64,000 nt of DNA. Origin: Pseudomonadota bacterium. Lineage in GTDB: Bacteria > Myxococcota_A > UBA9160 > SZUA-336. The stretch lies in NCBI GenBank assembly GCA_003247575.1, contig QJZC01000040.1, positions 1 through 64,000 of the forward strand, given 5' to 3'. The notes below the pieces were generated by a model that had not been told where the DNA came from, did no database searches, and saw only the letters and a program-made list of their open reading frames with translations. Within the stretch, counting starts at the first letter, position 1. Each line of letters opens with the position of its first letter. Position numbers and translations under genes: made by a program. Of this stretch, positions 25,528-33,978 are shown one piece after another.

Positions 25528-28479
25528 CTAGAACCGGGTTCGGATGTTGGCGAAGACCCGGCGCCCGAACGGGCTGTGGGTTCGCGTGTCGTAGTTGAAG
25601 TCGGTCGTTGCGAACGGCGGATCAGTGTTCAGCACGTCGATGACCCCCACCTGGAGCCGCGTGTCGAAGCGACGGAAGGGCAGCTCGTAGGAGTAGGCCA
25701 GATCGATCGTGCCGTGCTGGCTGATCTTGTTGTTCTCGTTGTTGTCGTCGTCATAGGACGAGATGTAGCGGAACGTGAGCGACGCAGCGTGCGCACCAGA
25801 GTAGAAGCTCATGGTCGCGTTTCCGCGCCACTTCGGGAGTGCGCGCGAGAACGTGCGCGTGTTGATGTTCCCGGCCGCCTTGCACGACTCCGGCTGCGAG
25901 CCACCGCGGAGCGGGCAGAAGCCCTGTCCACGGATGTCATACTGGATGAGGTGGCTCACGTTCAGATTGAACGCCATCGTCCCGAAGGCCCCGACGTCGC
26001 GCGAGTAGTTCAGCGCGAGATCGATGCCGTCGGTGATGATGCTCGGTGCGTTGCGGAAGTTCGCGTTGATGCGCGAGATGTTGCAGTCCGGCGTGCGCTG
26101 GATGACCGGGTTGCCGTCGGCTCCGAGCAGCGGCTGGAACCCCGGATTGTTGCAGTCGAGCCGCTGATCGATGCCCGTGGGTCCGCCGTTCGTGCTCGCG
26201 AACGGAACCCCGTTCGTGAGATTGAGCACGGACTCGTTGTCGACCAGCGTCTGTGCCGTCTCCTGCACGATGACGTCCGAGAAGTCGATCCGATAGTAGT
26301 CCAGGGTCAGGTCCAGCCCTTCGAACGGCTCCAGGATCAGGCCGAGGTTGTAGACGTCGGCTTCCTCCGGAGCGAGCTGGTTGTTGCCGCGCGTGGTCAC
26401 TGCGACGAAGCCGAAGGGGCGATCGTCGTCCACGTTGCCCGGATTGCCGTCGCGGATCGGATCCTGCGAGGTCCGGAAGCTGGCGATCTGACTGAGCGTC
26501 GGAGCCCGGAACGTCGTGCTGAAGCTGCCGCGCAGCGCCAGCCAGTCCGTGGCCTGCCAGCGGAGCGCCAGCTTGGGATCGACGCTCGAGCCGATGGCCC
26601 CATTGTACTCCTCGAAGCGCAGGGCCAACTGAGCCTCGAGACGGTCGGTCAGCGGAACCGCCGACTCGACGAACAGCGCGGTGGTGCTGCGCACCTTGTC
26701 GAACTCGGGCGGCGCCGTCAGGAAGATGAAGCGGTTGAAGTCTGGCTCCATCCCGGTGCCACCGTTGCTGCGAAGCTGGTAGCTGTCGCGGCGGTACTGG
26801 TAGCCGAAGGCCACGCCGACCGGTCCTGCAGGCAGATCGAAGAGATCCCCACTCATGACGAAGTCGATCACCTGCAGCTCGGTATCCGTGTCGGTCTTGA
26901 TACGACCCGTGAAGAAGTCGATCACGTCCTCGCGGTTGCCGAGCGGCAGGCCGCCGATGCCGGTTCCGGTCGGATTGAGGTCCGCGCTCGCGAACGGATT
27001 GAAGAAGAAGCAGCCGTCGGCGGCGGAACCCGCCAGGGCCGTGTTGCTCGAGTCACAGTTCGGGCCGCCCAGGCCGTTCAGTGCGGCCTGGAAGCGATCG
27101 AAGATCGTGTCCGGCACGTTCGCGTAGCGGCGCTGCTTCTGGAATGTGTAGTGAAGATCCCACTCCCAGTCGCCCACGGCGCCATTCAGTCCGGCTTCGT
27201 AGTTGCTGGCCTTGCTGTAGTAGAAGCCGCGCTCGCTCGTGCGCGCCTCGGCGAGAGGTCGGCCGAAGAAGACGGCCGTCGTGCCGAAGATGTTCCCCGG
27301 ATTGTTCTCCGGCACGCGCGGGAAGGTCAGCAGCGGGAACGACGGGGAGAGCCCGATGTCGTCCTGCTTGTTGTACGCGAAGTTCCACTTGAAGCTTGCG
27401 CTCAGGTTCTCGGAGAAGTCGTGGCGCAGCTGAAGCGCGTAGTTCGCTCGCTTCTCGTGCTCCTGCAGATTGAAGTTGTCCACGAACTCGAACGAGCAGC
27501 GCCCAAGGATTGGGGCGGGGCCGGGATTGGGCGCCCCGCCGTCTGCGAGGCAGTCCGGATCCGTCACGGGTGTGTCCCCGTTGATGAAGCCTGCGGCCCG
27601 CGCAGCGTTCACGGCTGCCGTGAACGATGGGTCGACCAACGGAGTCGGAACGGCATCGGTGAGCGGCAGGAACGCGCCCTTGCCCAGCGTGCTGTTTCCT
27701 CGGGTCGTGATCAGCGTGCCGTTCGCATCGCGCGCCGAGCGGGTGAATTTTCGCTCGGAGGAGTTCAGCTGGTTCAGGTCGCTACCGCTCGCGAACAGGG
27801 TCAGGTGAGTCTTGTCGTTCCCCCAGCCCCAGAGCGCGGAGAGGTCCTGGTTACGCTGGCCACCCGAGGTGGTGGTGTTGTAGCCCGTGCGGAGCTCGAA
27901 ACCCTCGAAGTCCTTCCGCGTGATGAAGTTGACTACGCCGGCTACTGCGTCCGAGCCGTAGGTCGCCGCGGCGCCTTCCTTGAGCACCTCGACCCGCTCG
28001 ACCAGGCCGAGCGGGATCGTGTTGATGTCCACGAAGCTCGAGCCGTCGTTCGCCGTCGTGCCGCTGATCACCTGGCGGCGACCGTCGACGAGCACCAGGG
28101 TGGTGCCGAGGCCGAGGCCGCGCAGATTCACGTTGGCGGTTCCGTAGGTGCCGCCGCTCTGGAAGGCGTCGGACTGGAACTCGGAGCCGGTATTGATCGA
28201 CAGGTTCTTGATGATGTCGATCGGCGCCTGAACGCCCAGATCTTCGATCTGCGCTGCGTCGATGACCTGGACGGCCTGCGGTCCCTTCGGATCCGTCCGC
28301 TTGATGTAGGTGCCGGTGACCGTGATCTCTTCGACGGCCGGCGGAGTGCCTCTCTCGGCCGACTCGGCCTGCCCGTCGATGTCTTCCGACTCGGACTGTG
28401 CCGCGGCTGGCGGCGCGCTCGATAGTGCGAAGCCGAGCGCGAGCACACTCGCAGATGTAGCTAGTTCACGAAATCTCAT
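25528..28479 (-). CDS. TonB-dependent outer-membrane receptor
   Basis: 983 aa. Signal peptide (ELATSASVLALGFALSSAPPAAA), then 'VEEITVTGTYIKRTD' as the TonB box/plug entrance, plug domain ('LVLVDGRRQV', 'VERVEVLKEGAAATYGSDAVAGVVNFITRKDFEG') and a large 22-strand barrel ending in Phe (FANIRTRF). The size and 'NVNLRGLGLGTTLVLVDGRR' place it with receptors common in oligotrophs and organic-substrate degraders rather than siderophore receptors. The start at 28479 is preceded by GGAGGGACCC; the ATG at 28491 lies inside that site. It is immediately upstream on the same strand of the catabolic cluster, separated by a terminator, and likely imports the cluster's substrate. Confidence 0.92.
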   Translation of the reverse strand: MRFRELATSASVLALGFALSSAPPAAAQSESEDIDGQAESAERGTPPAVEEITVTGTYIKRTDPKGPQAVQVIDAAQIEDLGVQAPIDIIKNLSINTGSEFQSDAFQSGGTYGTANVNLRGLGLGTTLVLVDGRRQVISGTTANDGSSFVDINTIPLGLVERVEVLKEGAAATYGSDAVAGVVNFITRKDFEGFELRTGYNTTTSGGQRNQDLSALWGWGNDKTHLTLFASGSDLNQLNSSERKFTRSARDANGTLITTRGNSTLGKGAFLPLTDAVPTPLVDPSFTAAVNAARAAGFINGDTPVTDPDCLADGGAPNPGPAPILGRCSFEFVDNFNLQEHEKRANYALQLRHDFSENLSASFKWNFAYNKQDDIGLSPSFPLLTFPRVPENNPGNIFGTTAVFFGRPLAEARTSERGFYYSKASNYEAGLNGAVGDWEWDLHYTFQKQRRYANVPDTIFDRFQAALNGLGGPNCDSSNTALAGSAADGCFFFNPFASADLNPTGTGIGGLPLGNREDVIDFFTGRIKTDTDTELQVIDFVMSGDLFDLPAGPVGVAFGYQYRRDSYQLRSNGGTGMEPDFNRFIFLTAPPEFDKVRSTTALFVESAVPLTDRLEAQLALRFEEYNGAIGSSVDPKLALRWQATDWLALRGSFSTTFRAPTLSQIASFRTSQDPIRDGNPGNVDDDRPFGFVAVTTRGNNQLAPEEADVYNLGLILEPFEGLDLTLDYYRIDFSDVIVQETAQTLVDNESVLNLTNGVPFASTNGGPTGIDQRLDCNNPGFQPLLGADGNPVIQRTPDCNISRINANFRNAPSIITDGIDLALNYSRDVGAFGTMAFNLNVSHLIQYDIRGQGFCPLRGGSQPESCKAAGNINTRTFSRALPKWRGNATMSFYSGAHAASLTFRYISSYDDDNNENNKISQHGTIDLAYSYELPFRRFDTRLQVGVIDVLNTDPPFATTDFNYDTRTHSPFGRRVFANIRTRF

Positions 28480-29463
28480 GGGTCCCTCCATAGATCGTAG
28501 GTGGGGGCGACCGATCGGGATCTCACGATCGCGCTCCTATCCATCCCCTCGAGCGCTGCGGAGTTCATCAACGAACACCCGGGCTGCCCCTACTACATAT
28601 GAAAGTGTCCTCAGAAGCTGGTGCAGGGTCAACTGGAAAGCCGCAACCAACTCACGATTCACTTCAGGCGAGATATCTGTTAGCCGCCGTTCACGGGGAT
28701 CGATGACGGACGGACGTACGACCGAACCCGTTCCGTGCGACCGGATACGCCAATACGGGAGTCTCACGAGCACACATGGGAGTGATCGGCGTGCGAATGT
28801 TCGCTCCAGCTTGTCAGACCACGACGGGCGAGATGCCGAATGAAGTCACACCTTCGTGGTCCGGGCGAACTCTCGCCGCCCGACCGCTCGTACTGAGAAG
28901 AACGATCGAGCGTGGGTAGTGGGGTGCGGTCACCGGTTGCAGTCGTAGCGTGAGGTCGATGCTCGAGAAACTCTCGATCGCGTCTCCAGGCGAACGCAGA
29001 TCGAGAAGAGAGCGCGCAGAGGTCGAGATCAGAGTTCATCGAAGGAAGGCGTGCGATCTGCGCCTGAGTCAGTGTCCCGGATCTGCACCCATCGGTTCAG
29101 AAGAGGTGGAGCACTGTGGCGCCTGCACGCCGGGGCCGAGGTCCCTCTGGATCCGACTCTGGGGCAAGGTGGCGAGCGGGGACCCTGCGGGCTGCGGCAC
29201 GCGGACCATCCGGTCGCCATCGGCCTCGCGTCGCTCGAGAGTCGACACGCACACATCCACCGGGTAAAACCGAAGCTAGGGTCGAAGCTCCGCCTCCTTG
29301 CGACGGCCGCTCTGGGACTCGGGGACTCTGGGACTCGGGAACTCTGGGACTCGGGAAGGCTGGGCGTCGGACCGGCGGATCTCCCGAGATCAGCGGAGAT
29401 TCGCAGAACGCAGATCAGCGGATCAACGCATCGCGGAGACGGGACATCTGGCGAAGAATCGAC
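28480..29463. other. 980-bp intergenic region, no convincing gene
   Basis: Overlapping frames on both strands have no family features. A 78-codon minus-strand frame at 28537-28773 ('DISPEVNRELVAAFQLTLHQLLR') is slightly protein-like but unsupported. GGGATCTCACGATC and CTCGAGCGCTGCGG (28552-28565), a partial match to the GAGCGCTC motif, lie within 90 bp of the receptor start. The right end holds a 16-bp tandem repeat. Confidence 0.35.
29310..29357. repeat. 16-bp tandem repeat, 3 copies
   Basis: CTCTGGGACTCGGGGA (29310-29325), then CTCTGGGACTCGGGAA twice (29326-29341, 29342-29357). About 105 bp before the transglutaminase/TPR gene. Confidence 0.9.
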
Positions 29464-30573
29464 ATGAGCAGGTGTAGGGTCGCTCCGAGCCGAGGTCGCG
29501 GCCCGAGCTGGCGCGCGCCTGGAGCGCTCACCGAACTGGCTCTGCTCGCCAGCGTGCTGGCGTGTAGCACGCCACGTACGCTCGAGTACGCTCCGGACGC
29601 GTTCCGCCGCGCGGTGGCGGAGAAGCTCGGTGTCGAGACCGCGACCGTCGAAGTCCCCTTCGAAGTGGATTCCGATGCCGTGGAGGCGATGCGCCGGCTG
29701 CTGCGACCCGTCTCGGATCCGAGGGAGCGCGCCAGCCGGCTCGCGGATGCACTGGTCTCGGAGCGTGCCTTCGGCATCACCTACGACCCTCTGGCAACCT
29801 CGAACGCAAACGATGTCCTGCGCGAGAAGCGGGGAAACTGCCTCGGGATGAGCTCGCTCTTCATCGGGCTCGCGCGCGAGCTGGGGCTGCGTGCGTACTA
29901 TCTCGATGCCTCCGATCGAGTTCGTTCCGTCGAGGAGGACGACGCCTTCATCGTGTCCTCGGGCCACGTGAGCGCCGTCGTCCGGACCGTGGAGGGAGAT
30001 CGGATCGTCGACTTCGACCGCTCCGTGGGGAGCTATCGCAGGTTGCGGGTGATGGACGATCTACAAGCCTTCGCCCACTACTACAACAACTACGGCTACG
30101 ATCTGCTGCGTGGCTATGCCACGCCGGACGAGATTCCGGCGGATGTCTGGGCCGCTGCGCAGGAGACGTTCGAAGCGGCCATCGAGCTCAACCCCAGTCT
30201 GGCGCGGGCTTGGAACAACCGGGGGATCGCCCATGGACGCCTCGGCCGCGTAGACGAGGCCGTGTTGGACTACCGCGTGGCCATCAGCCAGGATCCCGAC
30301 TTCGCCGAGCCCTACAACAACCTGGGTGTGCTCTACCTGCGACTCGATCGTCCGGCAGAGGCGCTCGAGCCGCTGCGCAAGGCCGTCGAGCTCGCGCCGC
30401 GCAATCCTCACCACCTCTACCACTTGGGGCTGGCCCTCGAAGAGAGCGGGCAGAACGGGGCCGCGGCGGCGGAGTATCAGCGCGCGCTCGAAGTGAGTCC
30501 GGAGCACGCACCCGCGCGAGTCGCATTGGAAGCGCTGGCCGGCGAGGGCGATCCGCAATCCCCCGCCCCCTGA
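29464..30573 (+). CDS. lipoprotein with transglutaminase-like domain and TPR repeats
   Basis: 369 aa. N-terminal lipoprotein signal (ELALLASVLAC, Cys about 34). Residues ~75-190 form a transglutaminase-like core: 'VLREKRGNCLGMSSLFIGLARELGLRAYYLDA' with the candidate nucleophile Cys126, His168 in 'SSGHVSAVV', and Asp183 in 'RIVDFDR', in the normal Cys-His-Asp order. Residues ~235-360 carry three tetratricopeptide repeats ('AWNNRGIAHGRLGRVDEAVLDYRVAI', 'PYNNLGVLYLRLDRPAEALEPL', 'HHLYHLGLALEESGQNGAAA'). The enzyme sits in the envelope. Such fusions may be peptidases or protein-processing factors, but the substrate is unknown. ATG at 29464 gives the lipoprotein start, although the frame is open from 29116. 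Confidence 0.8.
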   Translation: MSRCRVAPSRGRGPSWRAPGALTELALLASVLACSTPRTLEYAPDAFRRAVAEKLGVETATVEVPFEVDSDAVEAMRRLLRPVSDPRERASRLADALVSERAFGITYDPLATSNANDVLREKRGNCLGMSSLFIGLARELGLRAYYLDASDRVRSVEEDDAFIVSSGHVSAVVRTVEGDRIVDFDRSVGSYRRLRVMDDLQAFAHYYNNYGYDLLRGYATPDEIPADVWAAAQETFEAAIELNPSLARAWNNRGIAHGRLGRVDEAVLDYRVAISQDPDFAEPYNNLGVLYLRLDRPAEALEPLRKAVELAPRNPHHLYHLGLALEESGQNGAAAAEYQRALEVSPEHAPARVALEALAGEGDPQSPAP

Positions 30574-30832
30574 GTCGAGAGCGAGTGAGTGCATCCCGCG
30601 ATCACGAGTGAAGCGGGCGTCTGAGTCGAAGTGTGCGGCGAATTGGCCCCCTTTTGAACCAGAGCTGCTCTCCCGGTTTGATCCGACCTGCGGCGTTCCT
30701 GACGGCTGCGCGTTCGGAGCGCCGGAGCTGCACGGTCTCAGGTTTCGGAATCAGGCTTCCGAAGGGCTGTCCGGTCACGCGACGGGAGCCTGGTGTGCGA
30801 TCCGCTCGTGGTGCATCAGAGAAGGAGCCCGT

Positions 30833-31318
30833 ATGCGCAGTCGTCCAGTCTCCAAGTGGTGCGTACCGCTTACTCTCGGCCTGCTCGTGGGCGGGGGGAC
30901 AGCGATGGCGAAGGAAATCCCCGTTGCGCCCGGCCTTTCCGAGGTTCCCCCGGACCCGACGTCGGTGGAATCCGAGGCCCCGCTGGGCCGAGACCCGTTC
31001 AAGCGCCTCTCCTTCGACGAGCCAGGAAAGACCGTGCTCGAGCTGGTCCCGCTCTCGAGCCTGCGACTCCGGGCCATGCTCTGGTCGGTGGGCGAGCCCC
31101 GAGCGATCGTCTCGACGCGAGAGGGTGCAGGGTCGGAGCACGTATTGAGCGTTGGCACTCGCGTCGGTCGCCAGGGCGGCATCGTCACCGAGATCGACGG
31201 ACGTTGCGTGCGGATCGAAGAAGAGCAGGGGAAGGACGCAACGCGCGAGATGCGCCGGCTGTGTCTGCACTTTGCTCAGCAGGAAAGCACGCGGGCGGGG
31301 AGACCTGGCGAGCGCTGA
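30833..31318 (+). CDS. PilP-like type IV pilus assembly lipoprotein-like protein
   Basis: 161 aa. A hydrophobic signal (WCVPLTLGLLVGGGTAMA) is followed by a Pro-rich spacer, RDPF (the 'RDPF' motif at the start of the PilP domain) and a short beta domain: 'LELVPLSSLRLRAMLWSVGEPRAIVSTREG', 'SVGTRVGRQGGIVTEIDGRCVRIEEE'. PilP links the inner-membrane PilN/O platform to the PilQ secretin. No pilMNOQ genes adjoin it here, so it is an orphan, though a secretin-like protein lies 13 kb downstream. AAGGAG lies just before the ATG at 30833. The chain has no lipobox Cys, unlike classical PilP. Confidence 0.65.
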   Translation: MRSRPVSKWCVPLTLGLLVGGGTAMAKEIPVAPGLSEVPPDPTSVESEAPLGRDPFKRLSFDEPGKTVLELVPLSSLRLRAMLWSVGEPRAIVSTREGAGSEHVLSVGTRVGRQGGIVTEIDGRCVRIEEEQGKDATREMRRLCLHFAQQESTRAGRPGER

Positions 31319-31343
31319 GCGCCTGCGGCCTCGTTTCGATTCC

Positions 31344-31565
31344 TCAGCCGCGCTCGCCTGTCGAAATCAGTGGGCTCCGCGGTTCCGTCGGGATCGGCTG
31401 GATCGGACCTTCGATCTCGGGGGTTCGGTCGTCGTCTGCGAGCATGCGGGCGGACGGGGCTTCGAGATCATCGAAGTCGCCGGCGCGAACCGCCGCCAGG
31501 ACCAGGCTGAGCAAGACGCCTGCCAGGAAGAGGGTTACGGGAATCGTGACGACCAGGAAGCTCAC
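31344..31565 (-). CDS. ccoS: cbb3 oxidase maturation protein CcoS
   Basis: 73 aa from the GTG at 31565, which overlaps the CcoI stop by four bases (GTGA). A single membrane helix, 'SFLVVTIPVTLFLAGVLLSLVLAA', is followed at once by 'RAGDFDDLEAPSARMLADDD'. The 'G.FDDLE.P..R.L.DD' tail is the CcoS/FixS signature. The last ~20 residues are a Pro/Glu extension. CcoS is needed for delivery of haem or copper to the cbb3 oxidase. Last gene of the ccoNOQPGHIS operon. Confidence 0.9.
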   Translation of the reverse strand: MSFLVVTIPVTLFLAGVLLSLVLAAVRAGDFDDLEAPSARMLADDDRTPEIEGPIQPIPTEPRSPLISTGERG

Positions 31566-33802
31566 TCTCGAGGCTTCCAGCCGAGCAGGCGCGCGGCGTT
31601 GCCGGTGACCACCAGCGACGACGCGCTCATGGCCAGGGCTGCGGTCAGCGGATCCAGCACACCCGCGAGGGCCAGCGGGATCGCAGTAGCGTTGTAGCAG
31701 AGCGCGACCCCGAAGTTCTCGCGAATGCGGCGGACGCACGCTCGCGCGAGCTCGATGCTGTCGGTCAGTGCACCGAGTCTTGGGGAGAGGATCACCAGAT
31801 CGGCGGCGTGCAGGGTGACGTCCGCCCCGCGCGCCAGCGCGATTCCCACGTCCGAGGCGCCCAATGCCGCGGCGTCGTTGATCCCATCTCCTACGGAGGC
31901 AATGCGCGCGCCGCGTCCGCGTGCACCCTGGACGTGTTCGAGCTTGGCTTCCGGCGAGACCCGGTAGAAGGATTCCGCGGCCCGGATTCCGGCTCGCTTC
32001 CGTGCGAGTTCGACCGCGGGTCGGTCGTCGCCGCTCACGAGCTCGATGCGCGCGCCGAGAGTTCGCAGCCGCGCGATCGTGCGCTGCGCGTCCGCGCGTG
32101 GCCGGTCCGAGAGACCGATGACGCCCACTGCCTCGAGACCGTCGGCCACCCAGGTCGAGGTGAGGCCGCGCAGGTCGAGAGCTCCGCAGCCTTCGTATAG
32201 CTTGTCGCAGATGCGGACGTTGGCGCATCGAAGGTGCGCCAGGGTGCCGACGAGGATGCGCCGATCGCCGGCGCGAGCCTCGACTCCGCGGCCCGCAAAG
32301 GTCTGGCGCTCGACGCGTGTGTGCGAGGCGTGGTTCACGCGATCCGCCAGGCGACGTTCGCTGAACTCGCGCTCGATGGCTTCGGCAATCGGGTGGGTCG
32401 AGTGACCCTCGGCCGTGTGAGCGAGCGCGAGCACGTGATCCTCGTCGTATCCGGGAGCGACTCGCACGGTGTCGACGTGAAAGCGGCCTTCCGTGAGCGT
32501 CCCGGTCTTGTCCAAGAGGACGTGGTCTATGCGAGCGAGTCGTTCGAGTGCGTCTCCACGCTTGACCAGGATCCCGAGCTGCGCGGCGCGGCCGATCGCG
32601 GCCGTGATGGCCGTGGGAGTGGCGAGGCCCAGCGCGCAGGGGCACGCTACGATGAGCACGGCTGCGGCGCGGAGCGCGATCTCGAGCGCCGGAGTCTCGG
32701 TGGTTGCGAGGTATGCCACACTTAGGGCGGCGACCGCGAGCAGAGCCGGTGCGAACACCGTGGCCACGCGATCCGCGAACCGCTGGACGTCGGGGCGGTC
32801 TGCTTGCGCACGTTCGAGAAGTGCGGCCAAGCGGGACAAGGTCCCCGCTGCAACCGTCGCGGATACCTCGACCTCGATCTCCGCGAGGCGGTTGTGACTG
32901 CCTCCGACGACAGGGTCGTCGAGCCGGCGTGCAACGGGCTGTGACTCGCCCGTCAGCAGGGATTCGTCGAGCTCGGTCGCACCCGCCCGAATCGTTCCGT
33001 CTGCCGGCACGACCTGGCCCGGTGGGACGAGGATTCGGTCGCCGACGCGCAGCTCGCGCGGATCGACCGGCTCGAAGTCGCCGCTCGGGGATCTGCGTAG
33101 GACGTGCCGCGGCGTGAGTGCCGTCAGCTGATCGATGGCACTGGCCGCTCGCGCGCGGGCACCGCGTTCGAGCGTGCGCCCCAGCAGAATCAAGAACACG
33201 ATGGTTGCGGCGGAGTCGACGAAGAGCTCGGCGCTCTCGGCCCAGGTGCCGACGACGTGTACACCGAAGGCCACGCTGATCGCCAATACGATTGGGAGAT
33301 CCATGGTGATCGTGCGCTGCTGGACTCCCGACCACGCTCCCCGCCAGAACGGGAGCGCGCACCAGCCGATCGACGGCGCCGTCAGGGCCACCGCAAGCCA
33401 GCGCAGCGCGCGCCGGGTCTGCGCGTCGATGCCGGAGTCCGCCCCGAAGTAGAGCGCGAACGCGATGAGCATGACGTTGCCCGCCAGGAAGCCGGCAACG
33501 AGAACCCTTACGAGGGCGGCCCGAGCGCCCTGGCGCTCTGCACGCGAACGATCGAGTGCGCGGGGATCGAATGGGGTGGCGGCGTAGCCGAGCTCGGAGA
33601 CTCGCGCCACGAGTGTCTGCGTCGGGCAGTGCTCGGGGATGTGCCGCACCAGCGCTCGCCGCGTCGTGTAGTTGACCGTGGCCTCGACCACACCCGGGAG
33701 CTCCTGCAGGGACCGCTCGATGCGACGTACGCATCCCGAGCAGCGTGTGCCATCGAGGAAGAGTCCGGTCTCGATCGGCTCTCGACTCGCGTGTGTCGTC
33801 AT
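31562..33802 (-). CDS. ccoI: copper-transporting P1B-type ATPase CcoI (FixI)
   Basis: 746 aa. N-terminal heavy-metal domain with CSGC (residues 21-24), eight membrane helices, actuator TGES (284-287), the translocation motif CPC (387-389), phosphorylation site DKTGT (431-435) and 'GDGINDAAALGASDVGIA'. Position and content match CcoI/FixI, which exports Cu+ needed for cbb3 assembly. The start at 33802 overlaps the stop of a small ccoH-like gene (ATGA), so the longer frame to 33928 is not used. Confidence 0.95.
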   Translation of the reverse strand: MTTHASREPIETGLFLDGTRCSGCVRRIERSLQELPGVVEATVNYTTRRALVRHIPEHCPTQTLVARVSELGYAATPFDPRALDRSRAERQGARAALVRVLVAGFLAGNVMLIAFALYFGADSGIDAQTRRALRWLAVALTAPSIGWCALPFWRGAWSGVQQRTITMDLPIVLAISVAFGVHVVGTWAESAELFVDSAATIVFLILLGRTLERGARARAASAIDQLTALTPRHVLRRSPSGDFEPVDPRELRVGDRILVPPGQVVPADGTIRAGATELDESLLTGESQPVARRLDDPVVGGSHNRLAEIEVEVSATVAAGTLSRLAALLERAQADRPDVQRFADRVATVFAPALLAVAALSVAYLATTETPALEIALRAAAVLIVACPCALGLATPTAITAAIGRAAQLGILVKRGDALERLARIDHVLLDKTGTLTEGRFHVDTVRVAPGYDEDHVLALAHTAEGHSTHPIAEAIEREFSERRLADRVNHASHTRVERQTFAGRGVEARAGDRRILVGTLAHLRCANVRICDKLYEGCGALDLRGLTSTWVADGLEAVGVIGLSDRPRADAQRTIARLRTLGARIELVSGDDRPAVELARKRAGIRAAESFYRVSPEAKLEHVQGARGRGARIASVGDGINDAAALGASDVGIALARGADVTLHAADLVILSPRLGALTDSIELARACVRRIRENFGVALCYNATAIPLALAGVLDPLTAALAMSASSLVVTGNAARLLGWKPRE

Positions 33803-33957
33803 CGCTCGGACTCCAATCGGAAGGTATCGAGCGCGACCACGGGATCCGGATGTGCGACTGCAATCCACCAGAAGCCGATGCAGGTGGAGATCATTGCGCA
33901 GAGCAGCCCCGCGACGGCGAAGGGCCACGGCTCGAATCGTCCGACGTGGTGTCTCAT
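33799..33957 (-). CDS. ccoH: very short CcoH (FixH)-like membrane protein
   Basis: 52 aa, found by reading the gap between ccoG and ccoI. ATG at 33957, TGA overlapping the ATG of ccoI (ATGA). The sequence MRHHVGRFEPWPFAVAGLLC then 'MISTCIGFWWIAVAHPDPVV' has the FixH/CcoH-like Trp-Pro membrane helix and 'AHPDPVV' exit, but the ~100-residue periplasmic domain of normal FixH is absent. CcoH supports assembly or stability of cbb3. Truncation here could reflect a genuine minimal lineage variant, since reading frame and operon coupling are intact. Confidence 0.7.
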   Translation of the reverse strand: MRHHVGRFEPWPFAVAGLLCAMISTCIGFWWIAVAHPDPVVALDTFRLESER

Positions 33958-33978
33958 GGCTCGTGTCTCATGGCTCGC
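33951..33978. repeat. 14-bp tandem duplication around the ccoH-like start
   Basis: GTCTCATGGCTCGT followed by GTCTCATGGCTCGC. On the minus strand it duplicates the ATGAGAC context, giving two ATGs; the first leads to an immediate stop, the second opens the ccoH-like gene. Confidence 0.8.

Noticed and set aside
25576-28425. 949-aa plus-strand frame opposite the TonB receptor
   Set aside because: Arg/Val/Glu-biased composition, no motifs and full overlap with a clear receptor gene; it is an antisense artefact of GC-rich codon use.
28537-28773. 78-aa frame upstream of the TonB receptor
   Set aside because: Slightly helical but no ribosome binding site, no recognised family, and lies in a region without coding signal.
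31344-33863. 839-aa minus-strand frame through ccoI
   Set aside because: Only its last 73 codons (CcoS) are real; the rest is the out-of-frame reading of ccoI, Arg-rich and featureless.
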